Below are positions 46,108 through 55,285 of a stretch of DNA of 64,000 nt, one piece after another. This stretch comes from Allolucifera butyrica (GTDB lineage Bacteria; Bacillota; Negativicutes; Sporomusales; UPPP01). Each line of letters opens with the position of its first letter. Within the stretch, counting starts at the first letter, position 1. The position numbers were made by a program, and so were the translations under genes. The stretch lies in the NCBI RefSeq assembly GCF_900476375.1, contig NZ_UPPP01000058.1, positions 1 to 64,000 on the forward strand, given 5' to 3'. Below the pieces are notes generated by a model. It had not been told where the DNA came from. It saw only the letters and a list, made by a program, of their open reading frames with translations, and searched no databases.

Positions 46108-48213
46108 ATGCTGGACAAAAGAAGTAATGCCATTCTTCAGCATATCGTGAATGCTGCTTCTTATGTACCTACGGAAGAAATCGCGGAAAAACTTAACATT
46201 TCCAAACGGAGCCTATACTACGACATCAAACGAATTAATGGCTGGCTGAAATACCACAAGCTGACCGGTATCCGCCATATTCAATCGGCCGGGTTATATC
46301 TGGAGGAAAATACGAAACGGGAACTGCCGAAACTGTTTCAGCAAGTGAATCCGTGGCAATACGAATATTCTGCGAAGGAGCGGAAGGCCTGGCTGGCCAT
46401 TCATATCCTGACCCGCAGCCGCAATGTTTCGCTGCAGGATTTAATCGATGCCATCCGGGTCAGCCGCAACACGGCAATGAATGACTTAAAAGGGCTGCGG
46501 GAAGAGGTAACGCGGCGATTCCAGCTAAACACGGCCTATTCCAAGCGGACCGGCTACATTATGGCGGGCAGCGAAACGGACCGGCGCAAAGCCCTGAATG
46601 TTTACATGTCGCAGGTAATTGAAGGCAAGGGTTGGCAGTATTTTATCGACCGGATGGCTCAGGTGGAAAGAAGCGATGAGGGGGAAGTCAGCTTATTTAG
46701 CCAGCAGAATCTGGCGGAGATAAAAAAGGCGATTGTTAGCTGCGAGGACCGCTTGGGGGTACAGTTTACCGATGAGGTATTACAACAATTCAACTTACAG
46801 ATCATCCTGTTCCTTCGACGTCTGCAATTAGGGGGGCGCGTCCGGATTGCCCCGGCGGAACAGATGATGCTGCGCCGGACCCGGGAGCACCGGGCGGCGG
46901 AAGAGATTTGCGCCAGACTGACGGAAGTTTTTCAAAGCGAGATTCCTTCCGAAGAGGTCGACTACCTAACGACTTATGTTCTAAGCGCCAAGGTGAACTA
47001 CATCAATGTAGACCTTTTTCAAGAGGAAATCCCTCACTGGCGGGATATTATCCGCAGGATGATTGATGATTTTCAGCGGTACGCCTGTGTTCAGTTTTAT
47101 GACTGGGCGGGTCTGGAAAACAGTCTGCTGATGCATTTGAAGCCGGCTTACTACCGGATCAAATACGGATTATGTCTGGAAAATCCGTTAAAGGAGCCGA
47201 TTTGCAAAAAATACGGGGACATTTTCCTTCTAACTAAGAAAGTGATTCATTACCTGGAAGAAAGCGCCGGCCAGCCGGTCAATGACGATGAAGCGGCTTA
47301 CGTGGCGATGCATTTTGGTGCCTGGATGCGGCGGGAAGGGATCCGGCCGGCGGCCAGGAAAAAAGTTCTGCTGGTTTGCGCCAATGGGGTAGGGACTTCT
47401 TCGATCCTGCAAAGCCAGTTGGAAGGATTATTTTCCAATGTGGATATTTTGCGGACCGTGAGTGTGAGGGAATTTCTTCAATATGAAGAGGAAGCGGATT
47501 TTATTGTTTCCACGCTGCCGTTAAGCGGCAGCAAGAAACCGGTTTTTGTTGTCAGCCCGATTTTAAGCGATACGGAGACGGAAAATCTGCTGAAAAAAGT
47601 GAATGCCTTATTCCGCTTGCCCCAAAAGCAGGCGGTATCGGTAAATGGCTTGCTGGAAATTATCGGCCGCCATGCCGTAATCCGGGAACCGGATCAGCTA
47701 ATGCAGGAACTAAAGGAATATCTTTATAAACCGGACTTGAGACCACAGGGGGATACTAGACCGATGCTAAGCGATTTAATCACCAAAGATAAGATACAAA
47801 TGCTGGATAAAGTGAAGGATTGGGAAGACGCCATTGCCACAGCCGCCAGACCGTTGCTCCAATGCGGCTATATTAAGGAAGCGTACATAAAAGCCATGAT
47901 TGATAATATCAAGAAACTGGGCCCTTATGTAGTCATGAGCCCCCGGGTGGCGATTCCGCACGCGCGCCCGGACGACGGCGTGAATCAGGTGAGCATGAGC
48001 TTGCTGATTTTAAAAGAAGGCGTTGCTTTTTCGGCGGCCGGCGAGGAAAGAGTGCAGATCCTCATCATTTTGGCGGCCATCGACAATGAGACTCATTTGA
48101 AAGCGTTGGCCCAATTGTCCGGTTTGCTGATGGAGGAAGAGAATGTCGACAAGCTGGTCCAGGCGGCAGATGTCGGGGAAATCGTCGATTTAATCGCCCG
48201 GTATTCTAACTGA
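46108..48213 (+). CDS. PRD-containing transcriptional regulator with PTS IIB- and IIA-like domains
   Basis: 701 residues from ATG 46108. Order: two N-terminal helix-turn-helix domains (VPTEEIAEKLNISKRSLYYD; QDLIDAIRVSRNTAMNDLKG), two PRD domains (about 190-390), a IIB-like domain with Cys in VLLVCANGVGTSSIL, and a C-terminal IIA domain with phospho-His in SPRVAIPHARPDDGV. This is the MtlR/LicR plan. Because the following PTS genes lack a IIA gene, this domain may also serve as the transporter's IIA. GGGGG upstream of the ATG is rather distant. Confidence 0.9.
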   Translation: MLDKRSNAILQHIVNAASYVPTEEIAEKLNISKRSLYYDIKRINGWLKYHKLTGIRHIQSAGLYLEENTKRELPKLFQQVNPWQYEYSAKERKAWLAIHILTRSRNVSLQDLIDAIRVSRNTAMNDLKGLREEVTRRFQLNTAYSKRTGYIMAGSETDRRKALNVYMSQVIEGKGWQYFIDRMAQVERSDEGEVSLFSQQNLAEIKKAIVSCEDRLGVQFTDEVLQQFNLQIILFLRRLQLGGRVRIAPAEQMMLRRTREHRAAEEICARLTEVFQSEIPSEEVDYLTTYVLSAKVNYINVDLFQEEIPHWRDIIRRMIDDFQRYACVQFYDWAGLENSLLMHLKPAYYRIKYGLCLENPLKEPICKKYGDIFLLTKKVIHYLEESAGQPVNDDEAAYVAMHFGAWMRREGIRPAARKKVLLVCANGVGTSSILQSQLEGLFSNVDILRTVSVREFLQYEEEADFIVSTLPLSGSKKPVFVVSPILSDTETENLLKKVNALFRLPQKQAVSVNGLLEIIGRHAVIREPDQLMQELKEYLYKPDLRPQGDTRPMLSDLITKDKIQMLDKVKDWEDAIATAARPLLQCGYIKEAYIKAMIDNIKKLGPYVVMSPRVAIPHARPDDGVNQVSMSLLILKEGVAFSAAGEERVQILIILAAIDNETHLKALAQLSGLLMEEENVDKLVQAADVGEIVDLIARYSN

Positions 48214-48229
48214 GAGGGAGGTGAAAACG

Positions 48230-48505
48230 GTGAAAAAAGTATTAATCGTATGCGGCAATGGATTGGGCAGCAGCTTTATGGTTGAAATTGCCGCCAAGAA
48301 AATTCTCAAAGAACTGGGAATCGAGGCGGAAGTATCCCATACGGACCTTGCTACCAGCAAGACGGAAAAGGCCGATTTATATATCGGATCCCATGAGCTG
48401 ATGGTCAATCTTGCGGATGGAAAACGAAACGTGGTGGGTATGAGAAATTTATTAAATAAGGATGAATTGCGGCAAGCCTTAGTGGATCATTTGAGGGGGG
48501 AATAG
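48230..48505 (+). CDS. PTS ascorbate-type transporter subunit IIB
   Basis: 91 residues; GTG 48230 is preferred over GTG 48221 because GGGAGG lies 7 bp before it. The phospho-cysteine loop VLIVCGNGLGSSFMV is typical of the lactose/ascorbate IIB fold. It passes phosphate from IIA to the incoming sugar and directly precedes the IIC gene. Confidence 0.9.
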   Translation: MKKVLIVCGNGLGSSFMVEIAAKKILKELGIEAEVSHTDLATSKTEKADLYIGSHELMVNLADGKRNVVGMRNLLNKDELRQALVDHLRGE

Positions 48506-48506
48506 C

Positions 48507-49769
48507 ATGTTTGATTTGATTATGAAAGACATCCTGGGGTCACCGGCCTTTCTGGTTGGGCTGTTTGCTTTTATCGGACTTATATTGCAGCGGAAAAAAC
48601 TGACCGATATCATTTCCGGCACGTTAAAAACGATTATGGGTTTTATCATTTTAGGCGGCGGCGCCGGCATTTTAGTGGGCGCCCTGGACTCCTTCGGCAA
48701 AATGTTCGAAGCGGCGTTTGTGATCAAGGGGGTTATCCCCAATAATGAGGCAATCGTAGCGCTGGCCCAGAAAACCTTCGGGGCGGAGACGGCGATGATC
48801 ATGGTGTTTGGCATGGTGCTCAACATTATCCTGGCCAGGATTACCCCGCTAAAATATATTTTTCTTACGGGCCATCACACGATGTTTATGGCCTGTATGA
48901 TTGCCGCGATTCTGTCGGCGGGCGGCGTTAGCGGCGCAGCCTTAATTACGGTTGGCGCACTCATTCTCGGTACTTTGATGGTCGTAATGCCGGCCTTGTT
49001 GCAGCCATTTACCCGGCAGATTACGGATTCCGACGATTTTGCGGTGGGGCACTTCGGCACCATTGCCTATTTAACGGCTGCCCTTGTCGGCAAGACATTC
49101 GGCGACCGGAGCAAAAGCACGGAAGATATCCATGTTCCCCAGAGTTTGGCGTTTTTACGGGACAGCTCGGTGGCCATGGCTTTGACGATGACGATATTAT
49201 ATTTTGTGGTAGCTTTATGCGCCGGTCCCGCTTTTGTTGAAAAGTTGAGCGGCGGCACGAATTTCCTCGTTTTTTCCTTGATGCAGGCAATTACTTTTGC
49301 CGCCGGGGTTTATATCGTATTAGCCGGGGTGCGGATGTTACTTGCCGAGATTGTGCCGGCCTTTCAGGGCATTGCCGATAAAGTGGTTCCCGATGCCAAG
49401 CCGGCCCTGGACTGCCCGTCCGTATTTCCCTTTGCGCCGAATGCGGTCATCATTGGTTTCTTTTCCAGTTTCCTGGCCGGGATTGTCTCCATGTTTTTCC
49501 TGCCGGCGCTGGGGCTGAAAGTCATCGTACCCGGTTTAGTGCCGCACTTCTTCTGCGGGGCAACAGCCGGGGTTTTTGGCAACGCCACGGGAGGCCGCCG
49601 GGGAGCTATACTGGGAGCCTTCGCTAATGGCTTACTGATCAGCTTTTTGCCCGCTCTCTTGCTGCCGGTGCTGGGAAATCTGGGTTTTGCCGGTACCACG
49701 TTTGGAGATGCCGATTTCGGTGTGGTTGGCATAATTTTAGGCAACATTATGAAGCTGTTTGGTCATTAG
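48507..49769 (+). CDS. ulaA: PTS ascorbate-type transporter subunit IIC (UlaA/SgaT family)
   Basis: 420 residues, about 10-11 membrane segments. ISGTLKTIMGFIILGGGAGI, LTGHHTMFMACMIAAI and the late FFCGATAGVFGNATGGRRGA are UlaA-family blocks. It is somewhat shorter than typical UlaA. The substrate is probably L-ascorbate or a related acid sugar, but no ascorbate-6-phosphate lactonase or epimerase gene is near, so the specificity is open. It follows IIB by one base. Confidence 0.88.
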   Translation: MFDLIMKDILGSPAFLVGLFAFIGLILQRKKLTDIISGTLKTIMGFIILGGGAGILVGALDSFGKMFEAAFVIKGVIPNNEAIVALAQKTFGAETAMIMVFGMVLNIILARITPLKYIFLTGHHTMFMACMIAAILSAGGVSGAALITVGALILGTLMVVMPALLQPFTRQITDSDDFAVGHFGTIAYLTAALVGKTFGDRSKSTEDIHVPQSLAFLRDSSVAMALTMTILYFVVALCAGPAFVEKLSGGTNFLVFSLMQAITFAAGVYIVLAGVRMLLAEIVPAFQGIADKVVPDAKPALDCPSVFPFAPNAVIIGFFSSFLAGIVSMFFLPALGLKVIVPGLVPHFFCGATAGVFGNATGGRRGAILGAFANGLLISFLPALLLPVLGNLGFAGTTFGDADFGVVGIILGNIMKLFGH

Positions 49770-49789
49770 AATAAATCCTATTTTGCTTG

Positions 49790-49829
49790 AATGCCAGCAG
49801 CTTGTTGTTTACAGGCGCTGGCATTTTTC
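49790..49829 (+). terminator. Terminator of the PTS operon
   Basis: AATGCCAGC / GCTGGCATT, 18-nt loop, then TTTCGG. Confidence 0.75.
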
Positions 49830-49883
49830 GGTATAAAATGCTATTATGATTTATGAATTCTAAGTTGGACAAGGAGAATGGAA

Positions 49884-50381
49884 ATGCCGCGAAACCAGGA
49901 TGAATTAACGGGAATTACTCTTTTGGGCAATCAAAATACGCAGTACAATTATTCCTATGCGCCGGAGGTTCTGGAAACCTTCGACAATAAGCATCCGGAT
50001 AATGACTATTGGGTGAAATTCAATTGCCCGGAATTTACCAGTCTTTGCCCGATTACGGGCCAGCCGGACTTTGCCACGATTTATATCAGCTATATTCCCG
50101 AGATCAGGATGGTCGAGAGCAAATCGTTGAAATTGTATTTGCTCAGTTTTCGTAATCACGGGGATTTTCATGAAGACGTAGTCAATATCATCATGAAGGA
50201 TCTTATCAAAGTCATGCAGCCCCGCTATATTGAAGTGTGGGGAAAATTCCTTCCCCGCGGCGGCATCTCGATCGATCCGTATTGCAACTACGGCAAGCCG
50301 GATACCAGGTATCAGGAGCTTGCCTGGCACAGACTGCGTGAACATGACCTGCATTTTATGGACAAGGTCGACAATCGCTGA
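49884..50381 (+). CDS. queF: NADPH-dependent 7-cyano-7-deazaguanine (preQ0) reductase
   Basis: 165 residues, the short unimodular QueF. AAGGAG lies 8 bp before ATG 49884; ATG 49878 is too close to it. The nucleophile Cys is in [16 protein letters not shown]; the QueF motif [16 protein letters not shown] follows, then [12 protein letters not shown]. It reduces preQ0 to preQ1 in queuosine synthesis. The other que genes are not in the window, and no preQ1 riboswitch was seen in the short leader. Confidence 0.95.
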   Translation: MPRNQDELTGITLLGNQNTQYNYSYAPEVLETFDNKHPDNDYWVKFNCPEFTSLCPITGQPDFATIYISYIPEIRMVESKSLKLYLLSFRNHGDFHEDVVNIIMKDLIKVMQPRYIEVWGKFLPRGGISIDPYCNYGKPDTRYQELAWHRLREHDLHFMDKVDNR

Positions 50382-50398
50382 AAGAAGGTTTTTACTGA

Positions 50399-51025
50399 AT
50401 GCATCAACGGGATACATTTTCCTTCACACCGCATATTCCCGGGGGATTAACCACACCGGAGCAACTTAGGCAAATTGCTGCGGCTGCCGAAAAATACGGC
50501 ACCACGCTGAAATTTACAAGCAATGGCATCACGCTCATGGGTCTTGCCTTGGCTGACCGGGAAGCAGTAGCGGCTGAGCTTGGCAGTGTGCCGGAATCGT
50601 TTACCGCCAAAGCGGTTCGGGGAATCACGGTCTGTACCGGCAAGCCGAACTGCCCCAGGGCGCAGCAGGATAGTACCGCCCTGGGCCTGCTGCTTGACAG
50701 GAAATTTTTTGGCCGGAATACTCCCGGCAAGGTTCGGATCGGCATTAGCGCCTGTCCCAACTGCTGTGCTGAGGTCTTTGTGAAAGATATCGGCCTGTTC
50801 GGCACGGCCCAGGGATTTACGGTTGTTGCCGGCGGCAATTCAGGGCGTCAGGCCCGGGCAGGCCGGATTATTGCCAGCGGCGTGCCGGCGGAACGCATTC
50901 CGTCGGTCATTCGTTTATTGCTCGACTACTACCGGCAATATGCAAAAGATAAAGAACGCCTGGGGGATACGCTGGACCGGGCAGGCTGGGACGAATTGAT
51001 TGCGGCAGTTACAAAGGAATCATAG
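50399..51025 (+). CDS. Small nitrite/sulfite-reductase-like siroheme protein
   Basis: 208 residues, about half of a siroheme reductase: a ferredoxin-like half domain (GGLTTPEQLRQIAAAAEKYG) followed by the cluster/siroheme site with cysteines in TVCTGKPNCPRAQQDS and SACPNCCAEVF. The family (NirD/DsrA-like minis) occurs in anaerobes, and its electron acceptor is not settled. It begins 17 bp after queF in the same direction, though no functional link is evident. Confidence 0.85.
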   Translation: MHQRDTFSFTPHIPGGLTTPEQLRQIAAAAEKYGTTLKFTSNGITLMGLALADREAVAAELGSVPESFTAKAVRGITVCTGKPNCPRAQQDSTALGLLLDRKFFGRNTPGKVRIGISACPNCCAEVFVKDIGLFGTAQGFTVVAGGNSGRQARAGRIIASGVPAERIPSVIRLLLDYYRQYAKDKERLGDTLDRAGWDELIAAVTKES

Positions 51026-51072
51026 AGGAACCAGGGATTGTTATTTCTTTTTCCAAAATCCAATTACTATTA

Positions 51073-51104
51073 CCGAAAGACCGTCCAAAGCGGTCTTTTT
51101 TTGC
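51073..51104 (+). terminator. Terminator after the siroheme protein gene
   Basis: GAAAGACCG / CGGTCTTT then TTTTTG. Same stem type as the terminators at 28297 and 33732. Confidence 0.85.
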
Positions 51105-51115
51105 AATTGAAGGTC

Positions 51116-51172
51116 TTGACGAAACGGCAGTAAAGATTTTATAATATGAATATACGGTACCGGGGTACCGTA
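51116..51172 (+). promoter_or_regulatory. copZ promoter with palindromic operator
   Basis: TTGACG (51116-51121) and TATAAT (51140-51145, 18-bp spacer) make a good sigma-A promoter. TACGGTACC-GG-GGTACCGTA (51153-51172) is a perfect palindrome over the transcription start. It is probably the site of a copper-responsive repressor (CsoR- or CopY-like), by analogy; no such regulator gene is in the window. Confidence 0.75.
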
Positions 51173-51261
51173 GAAAATAAAAAGTGATGGTTTATCCTTG
51201 GAATAATGAAAGGATGAACCGAGGAAAAATAAGTACAGTAATTCAGGAAAGGAAGATTTCA

Positions 51262-51471
51262 ATGACCAAAAAACTTTTTATCGAGGGAATGAGCTGCGGC
51301 CATTGTGCAAATCATGTGGAGACCGCATTAAAAGAGGTAGGCGGCGTAAAATCCGCCAAGGTTGATCTGGCAGGTAAATTTGCCATCGTGGAATTGGCCC
51401 ATGAGGTAGGTGCTGAAAAAATGAAAGCAGCGGTAGCCGATGCCGGTTATGAGGTTACCCGCATTGAGTAA
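51262..51471 (+). CDS. copZ: Copper chaperone / heavy-metal-associated domain protein
   Basis: 69 residues, one HMA domain: KKLFIEGMSCGHCANHVETA with the MxCxxC metal site, and AVADAGYEVTRIE at the end. GGAAAGGAAG precedes the ATG. It carries Cu(I) to a P-type ATPase or a regulator. No copA gene is adjacent. Confidence 0.9.
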   Translation: MTKKLFIEGMSCGHCANHVETALKEVGGVKSAKVDLAGKFAIVELAHEVGAEKMKAAVADAGYEVTRIE

Positions 51472-51491
51472 GCCAATCGGCTAAACACCAA

Positions 51492-51520
51492 AGGACCAAT
51501 TCAGTATTGGTCCTTTTTTG
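51492..51520 (+). terminator. Terminator after copZ
   Basis: AGGACCAAT / ATTGGTCCT then TTTTTTG. Confidence 0.85.
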
Positions 51521-51549
51521 TAAATATCCCTTTGAAAGGAGTAGAGAAT

Positions 51550-53082
51550 ATGCGAATCGGGATTCCCAAAGAAAGCCTGGCCGGGGAAACACGGGTGGCC
51601 GCCACCCCGAACACGGTGGGGCAATTGAAAAAACTGGGCTTCGAGGTTGTTATTGAAACCGGCGCCGGGGAAGCGGCCAGCTTTACCGATGCGGCGTATA
51701 CGGCCGCCGGTGCCGGGATTGCCGCCGGGGATGTGGTTTGGCAATCGGATATCATCTATAAAGTCAACGCTCCGAACGATGCGGAAATGGCCGCTGTCAA
51801 GGAAGGGGCCACGCTGGTTAGTTTTTTGTGGCCGGCCCAGAACCCGGATTTAGTAACCAAGCTGGCCGCCAAAAAGATTAATGTGCTGGCTATGGACATG
51901 GTGCCGCGAATCTCCCGGGCGCAATCGCTGGACGCGTTGTCTTCCATGGCCAATATCGGCGGTTATCGCGCCGTTGTGGAAGCGGCGCATGCCTTCGGGC
52001 GCTTCTTTAACGGCCAAATTACCGCCGCCGGGAAAGTGCCGCCGGCCAAAGTACTGGTAATCGGCGCCGGGGTCGCGGGGCTGGCGGCGATTGGCACCGC
52101 TCGCTCCCTGGGGGCGATCGTGCGGGCCTTCGATACCCGGCTGGAAGTAGCGGAGCAAATCGAGTCCATGGGCGGCGAATTTCTGAAGCTGGACTTTGGA
52201 ACCGAAGACGGTTCTTCCGCCGACGGGTATGCCAAGGTGATGTCGGACGAATTCATTCAGGCCGAAATGGCCTTGTTCGCCGAACAGGCCAAAGAGGTGG
52301 ATATTATTATCACGACGGCACTGATACCGGGCAAACCGGCGCCGAAGCTGGTCACGAAGGCCATGGTGGACAGCATGAAAGCGGGTTCCGTTATTGTCGA
52401 CATGGCGGCGGCCACGGGCGGCAATTGCGAATATACGGTGCAGGATACCATGGTGGTGACGGATTCCGGTGTCAAGGTGATTGGCTATACGGATCTGCCG
52501 GGCCGGCTGCCGGCGCAATCTTCCCAGTTGTACGCCACCAACCTGGTGAACCTGACGAAACTGCTGAGTAAAGCCAAAGACGGCAGCATTCACCTTGACT
52601 TTGAGGATGCGGTACTGCGCAACCTGTGCGTAGTGCATAACGGCGAAGTAACCTTTCCGCCGCCGCCGATTCGCGTTAGCGCTGCGCCACAGAAAAACAC
52701 TGCGGCGGTAGCGCCGGCAACTGAAAAGAAACCCAAGCCATCTTCCCTCAAGTACTGGCTGGGTATTGCCGGTCTGGCTCTGTTCGGATGGGTCGGCTAT
52801 GTATCGCCGCCGGAGTTTCTATCGCACTTTACCGTATTTGTCCTGGCCTGTGTTGTCGGTTATTACGTCGTATGGAATGTCACCCATTCCCTGCATACGC
52901 CGCTGATGTCGGTCACCAATGCCATCTCCGGCATTATCGTAGTCGGCGCTCTGCTGCAGATTGGCAGCACGGCCATGCCGGTAAAAGTTCTGGCGTTTAT
53001 TGCCGTTATGATTGCCACCGTCAATATCATCGGCGGGTTCACCGTGACGCAGCGCATGCTGAAGATGTTTACGAAAGGTTAG
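51550..53082 (+). CDS. pntA: NAD(P) transhydrogenase subunit alpha
   Basis: 510 residues from ATG 51550 (AAAGGAG 8 bp upstream; the longer frame starts inside that site). Domain I for NAD(H): [40 protein letters not shown], and [17 protein letters not shown]. The last ~100 residues hold four membrane segments ([17 protein letters not shown] ...). It is the fused alpha form known from enteric bacteria. With PntB it couples hydride transfer from NADH to NADP+ with proton flow across the membrane. Confidence 0.95.
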   Translation: MRIGIPKESLAGETRVAATPNTVGQLKKLGFEVVIETGAGEAASFTDAAYTAAGAGIAAGDVVWQSDIIYKVNAPNDAEMAAVKEGATLVSFLWPAQNPDLVTKLAAKKINVLAMDMVPRISRAQSLDALSSMANIGGYRAVVEAAHAFGRFFNGQITAAGKVPPAKVLVIGAGVAGLAAIGTARSLGAIVRAFDTRLEVAEQIESMGGEFLKLDFGTEDGSSADGYAKVMSDEFIQAEMALFAEQAKEVDIIITTALIPGKPAPKLVTKAMVDSMKAGSVIVDMAAATGGNCEYTVQDTMVVTDSGVKVIGYTDLPGRLPAQSSQLYATNLVNLTKLLSKAKDGSIHLDFEDAVLRNLCVVHNGEVTFPPPPIRVSAAPQKNTAAVAPATEKKPKPSSLKYWLGIAGLALFGWVGYVSPPEFLSHFTVFVLACVVGYYVVWNVTHSLHTPLMSVTNAISGIIVVGALLQIGSTAMPVKVLAFIAVMIATVNIIGGFTVTQRMLKMFTKG

Positions 53083-53094
53083 GGGGGAAAGGCT

Positions 53095-54552
53095 ATGTCC
53101 CAAGGTTTAGTTACGGCTGCTTATATTATTGCCGCGATCTTGTTTATCTTAAGCCTGGCCGGACTGTCCCGGCAGGAAAGCGCCAAAGCCGGCAACCGGT
53201 ATGGCATGACCGGCATGGCCATTGCCCTGATTGCCACGGTCGCCATGCCGGGCGTCCACGGCGTCGCCTTGATTTTGATTGCGATGGCGATTGGCGGGGC
53301 GGTCGGCACCCGTCTGGCATTGAAGGTAGAAATGACCCAGATGCCGGAACTGGTGGCTATTTTGCACAGCTTCGTCGGTCTGGCGGCGGTGCTGGTCGGT
53401 TACAACAGTTTTATCGAAGTATTGCCGGCGGGATATTTTCAGCAACTGGCCTTTCCGCTATCCGGCCAGGCTGCGTTTAGCCGATTGGCTACCCATACCG
53501 TTGCTGCTCAACTGAGCGGCGCGCTGCTGAACATTCACCTGACGGAAATCTTTCTGGGGGTGTTTATTGGGGCGGTGACCTTTACTGGCTCGGTTGTAGC
53601 GTTTGGCAAACTGCACGGGCTGATCAGCTCCAAGCCGCTGATGCTGCCGCTGCGGCATAAACTGAATCTGCTGGCGGCGGTGATCTCTTTCCTGCTGCTG
53701 GTGTATTTCATTCAGATTGGCGGGTCCTTCGCCGCCATCCTGCTGATGACGGTCATTGCTCTGGCATTTGGCTGGCATCTGGTAGCCTCCATCGGCGGCG
53801 CCGATATGCCGGTGGTCATTTCGATGCTGAACTCCTACTCCGGCTGGGCTGCCGCTGCGGCGGGCTTTATGCTCTCCAATGATCTGCTGATTGTGACCGG
53901 CGCTTTGGTCGGTTCTTCCGGCGCCATTCTCTCTTACATCATGTGCAAGGCCATGAACCGTTCCTTTATTTCGGTTATTGCCGGCGGATTTGGTACCGGC
54001 GGCGGTGCGGCGAAGGAAGAGGAAATGGGCGAGTACCGCGAAATGAGTCCGGAAGATGTGGCGGATTTGCTGAAAAATTCCGGCTCCGTAATTATCACTC
54101 CCGGCTATGGCATGGCCGTAGCTCAGGCCCAGTACCCGGTAGCCGATATTATCCGCAAACTGCGGGAACGGGGAATCCAGGTGCGTTTCGGGATTCATCC
54201 CGTGGCCGGCCGTCTGCCGGGTCATATGAATGTGCTGCTGGCGGAGGCCAAAGTACCCTACGACATTGTACTGGAGCTGGATGAAATCAACGCGGATTTT
54301 CCGGAGACCGACACGGTACTGGTCATTGGGGCCAACGATACGGTCAATCCGGCGGCGGCGGAAGACCCGTCCAGCCCGATTGCCGGTATGCCGGTGCTGG
54401 AAGTATGGAAGGCGCAGAACGTCGTCGTATTTAAGCGTTCGATGAATACCGGCTACGCCGGGGTGCAGAACCCGCTGTTCTTCCGGGAGAACACCTATAT
54501 GTGTTTTGGTGATGCCAAAGCCACGGTGGAAGCCATTTTGAAGGCGTTATAA
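53095..54552 (+). CDS. pntB: NAD(P) transhydrogenase subunit beta
   Basis: 485 residues. About nine membrane segments (to roughly residue 280) precede domain III for NADP(H): [52 protein letters not shown], and [19 protein letters not shown]. Starts 12 bp after pntA behind AGGGGGG. Confidence 0.95.
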   Translation: MSQGLVTAAYIIAAILFILSLAGLSRQESAKAGNRYGMTGMAIALIATVAMPGVHGVALILIAMAIGGAVGTRLALKVEMTQMPELVAILHSFVGLAAVLVGYNSFIEVLPAGYFQQLAFPLSGQAAFSRLATHTVAAQLSGALLNIHLTEIFLGVFIGAVTFTGSVVAFGKLHGLISSKPLMLPLRHKLNLLAAVISFLLLVYFIQIGGSFAAILLMTVIALAFGWHLVASIGGADMPVVISMLNSYSGWAAAAAGFMLSNDLLIVTGALVGSSGAILSYIMCKAMNRSFISVIAGGFGTGGGAAKEEEMGEYREMSPEDVADLLKNSGSVIITPGYGMAVAQAQYPVADIIRKLRERGIQVRFGIHPVAGRLPGHMNVLLAEAKVPYDIVLELDEINADFPETDTVLVIGANDTVNPAAAEDPSSPIAGMPVLEVWKAQNVVVFKRSMNTGYAGVQNPLFFRENTYMCFGDAKATVEAILKAL

Positions 54553-54599
54553 AGACTGCGAAAAAGTGGGACAGAGCCCATAAAGGGAGGAGTTTTAAA

Positions 54600-54896
54600 A
54601 TGGATATTATTTTGGAGCCGGATGCCCGCAATTATATAATGGAAAAGAATAAGGACAAGGCCGTGACCATTGAGATTGTCAAACGCCCCGGCAGCTGCTG
54701 CGTCGGGGACGCCCAGGTGCCGTCCACACGGCTGGGACGGATAGGGGCTGATAAAACGCACAGTTACCGCGAGACTGCAGTGGACGGGATTACCGTGTAC
54801 TATCATGAAGATCTGCCCGCGCTGTACCGGTGTCTGGTTGTTAAGACGGAAAAGCTGCTGTTTTTCAAACACTTGGCGGTTAGCGGCGAGTATTAA
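54600..54896 (+). CDS. CC/Se-motif family protein, cysteine form
   Basis: 98 residues with AAAGGGAGGAG before the ATG. IVKRPGSCCVGDAQVPSTRL carries the paired cysteine motif GSCC; in relatives one of these positions can be selenocysteine. FYVKPxxHK-like features are absent, and the rest (GITVYYHEDLPALYRCLVVK) is uncharacterised. The name of the family is recalled, not searched. It stands 47 bp after pntB and could be co-transcribed; a redox role would fit but is unproven. Confidence 0.65.
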   Translation: MDIILEPDARNYIMEKNKDKAVTIEIVKRPGSCCVGDAQVPSTRLGRIGADKTHSYRETAVDGITVYYHEDLPALYRCLVVKTEKLLFFKHLAVSGEY

Positions 54897-55001
54897 TCAA
54901 TGGAGACTTCAGATAGATTAAACTATGCAGGGTATTGCATAACAGACATATTTCACAAATTTTTTACATTGTCGCCACAAAATATGCATAATAATACAGC
55001 A

Positions 55002-55045
55002 GAACCCCAGTTAATGAGTTGCATTCATTAACTGGGGTTCTTTTT
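55002..55045 (+). terminator. Strong terminator after the pntAB/CC-motif unit
   Basis: AGAACCCCAGTTAATG / CATTAACTGGGGTTCT then TTTTATTAT. Confidence 0.9.
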
Positions 55046-55177
55046 ATTATCTAGGCTTCCGCTATCGCAGATCATCGTATATATGGCCAGCGGAAAAGCC
55101 GGAAATTTGTTGTCGTAATGCAATTTCTAGTTCGGTTATTTTCTTAAAGTATGGGTTCAGAAAAAAATGATTGCATC

Positions 55178-55211
55178 ATTGTACACCTTTCTTAGGATTA
55201 TGGAATATAAT
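55178..55211 (+). promoter_or_regulatory. Shared element upstream of GH31, copy 1
   Basis: ATTGTACACCTTTCTTAG then GATTATGGAATATAAT. The same text with three changes lies at 60098, upstream of the third binding-protein gene. The final TATAAT (55206-55211) is a -10 box. Confidence 0.7.
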
Positions 55212-55285
55212 TTTGAAAATTTAGGCGGTAAAATAAAATCATACCCGGTGGTTGGAGCGAAAATGGTTTTCAGGGGGGCGGCTGA

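Larger units (their letters stand above)
54897..55285. other. Intergenic region before the GH31 gene
   Basis: Contains the terminator at 55002-55045 and the conserved promoter element at 55178-55211. No coding signal otherwise. Confidence 0.6.

Noticed and set aside
52788-53480. 230-residue ORF across the pntA/pntB junction
   Set aside because: It lies in another frame over two certain genes and has the Arg/Cys-rich composition of a GC-rich shadow frame.
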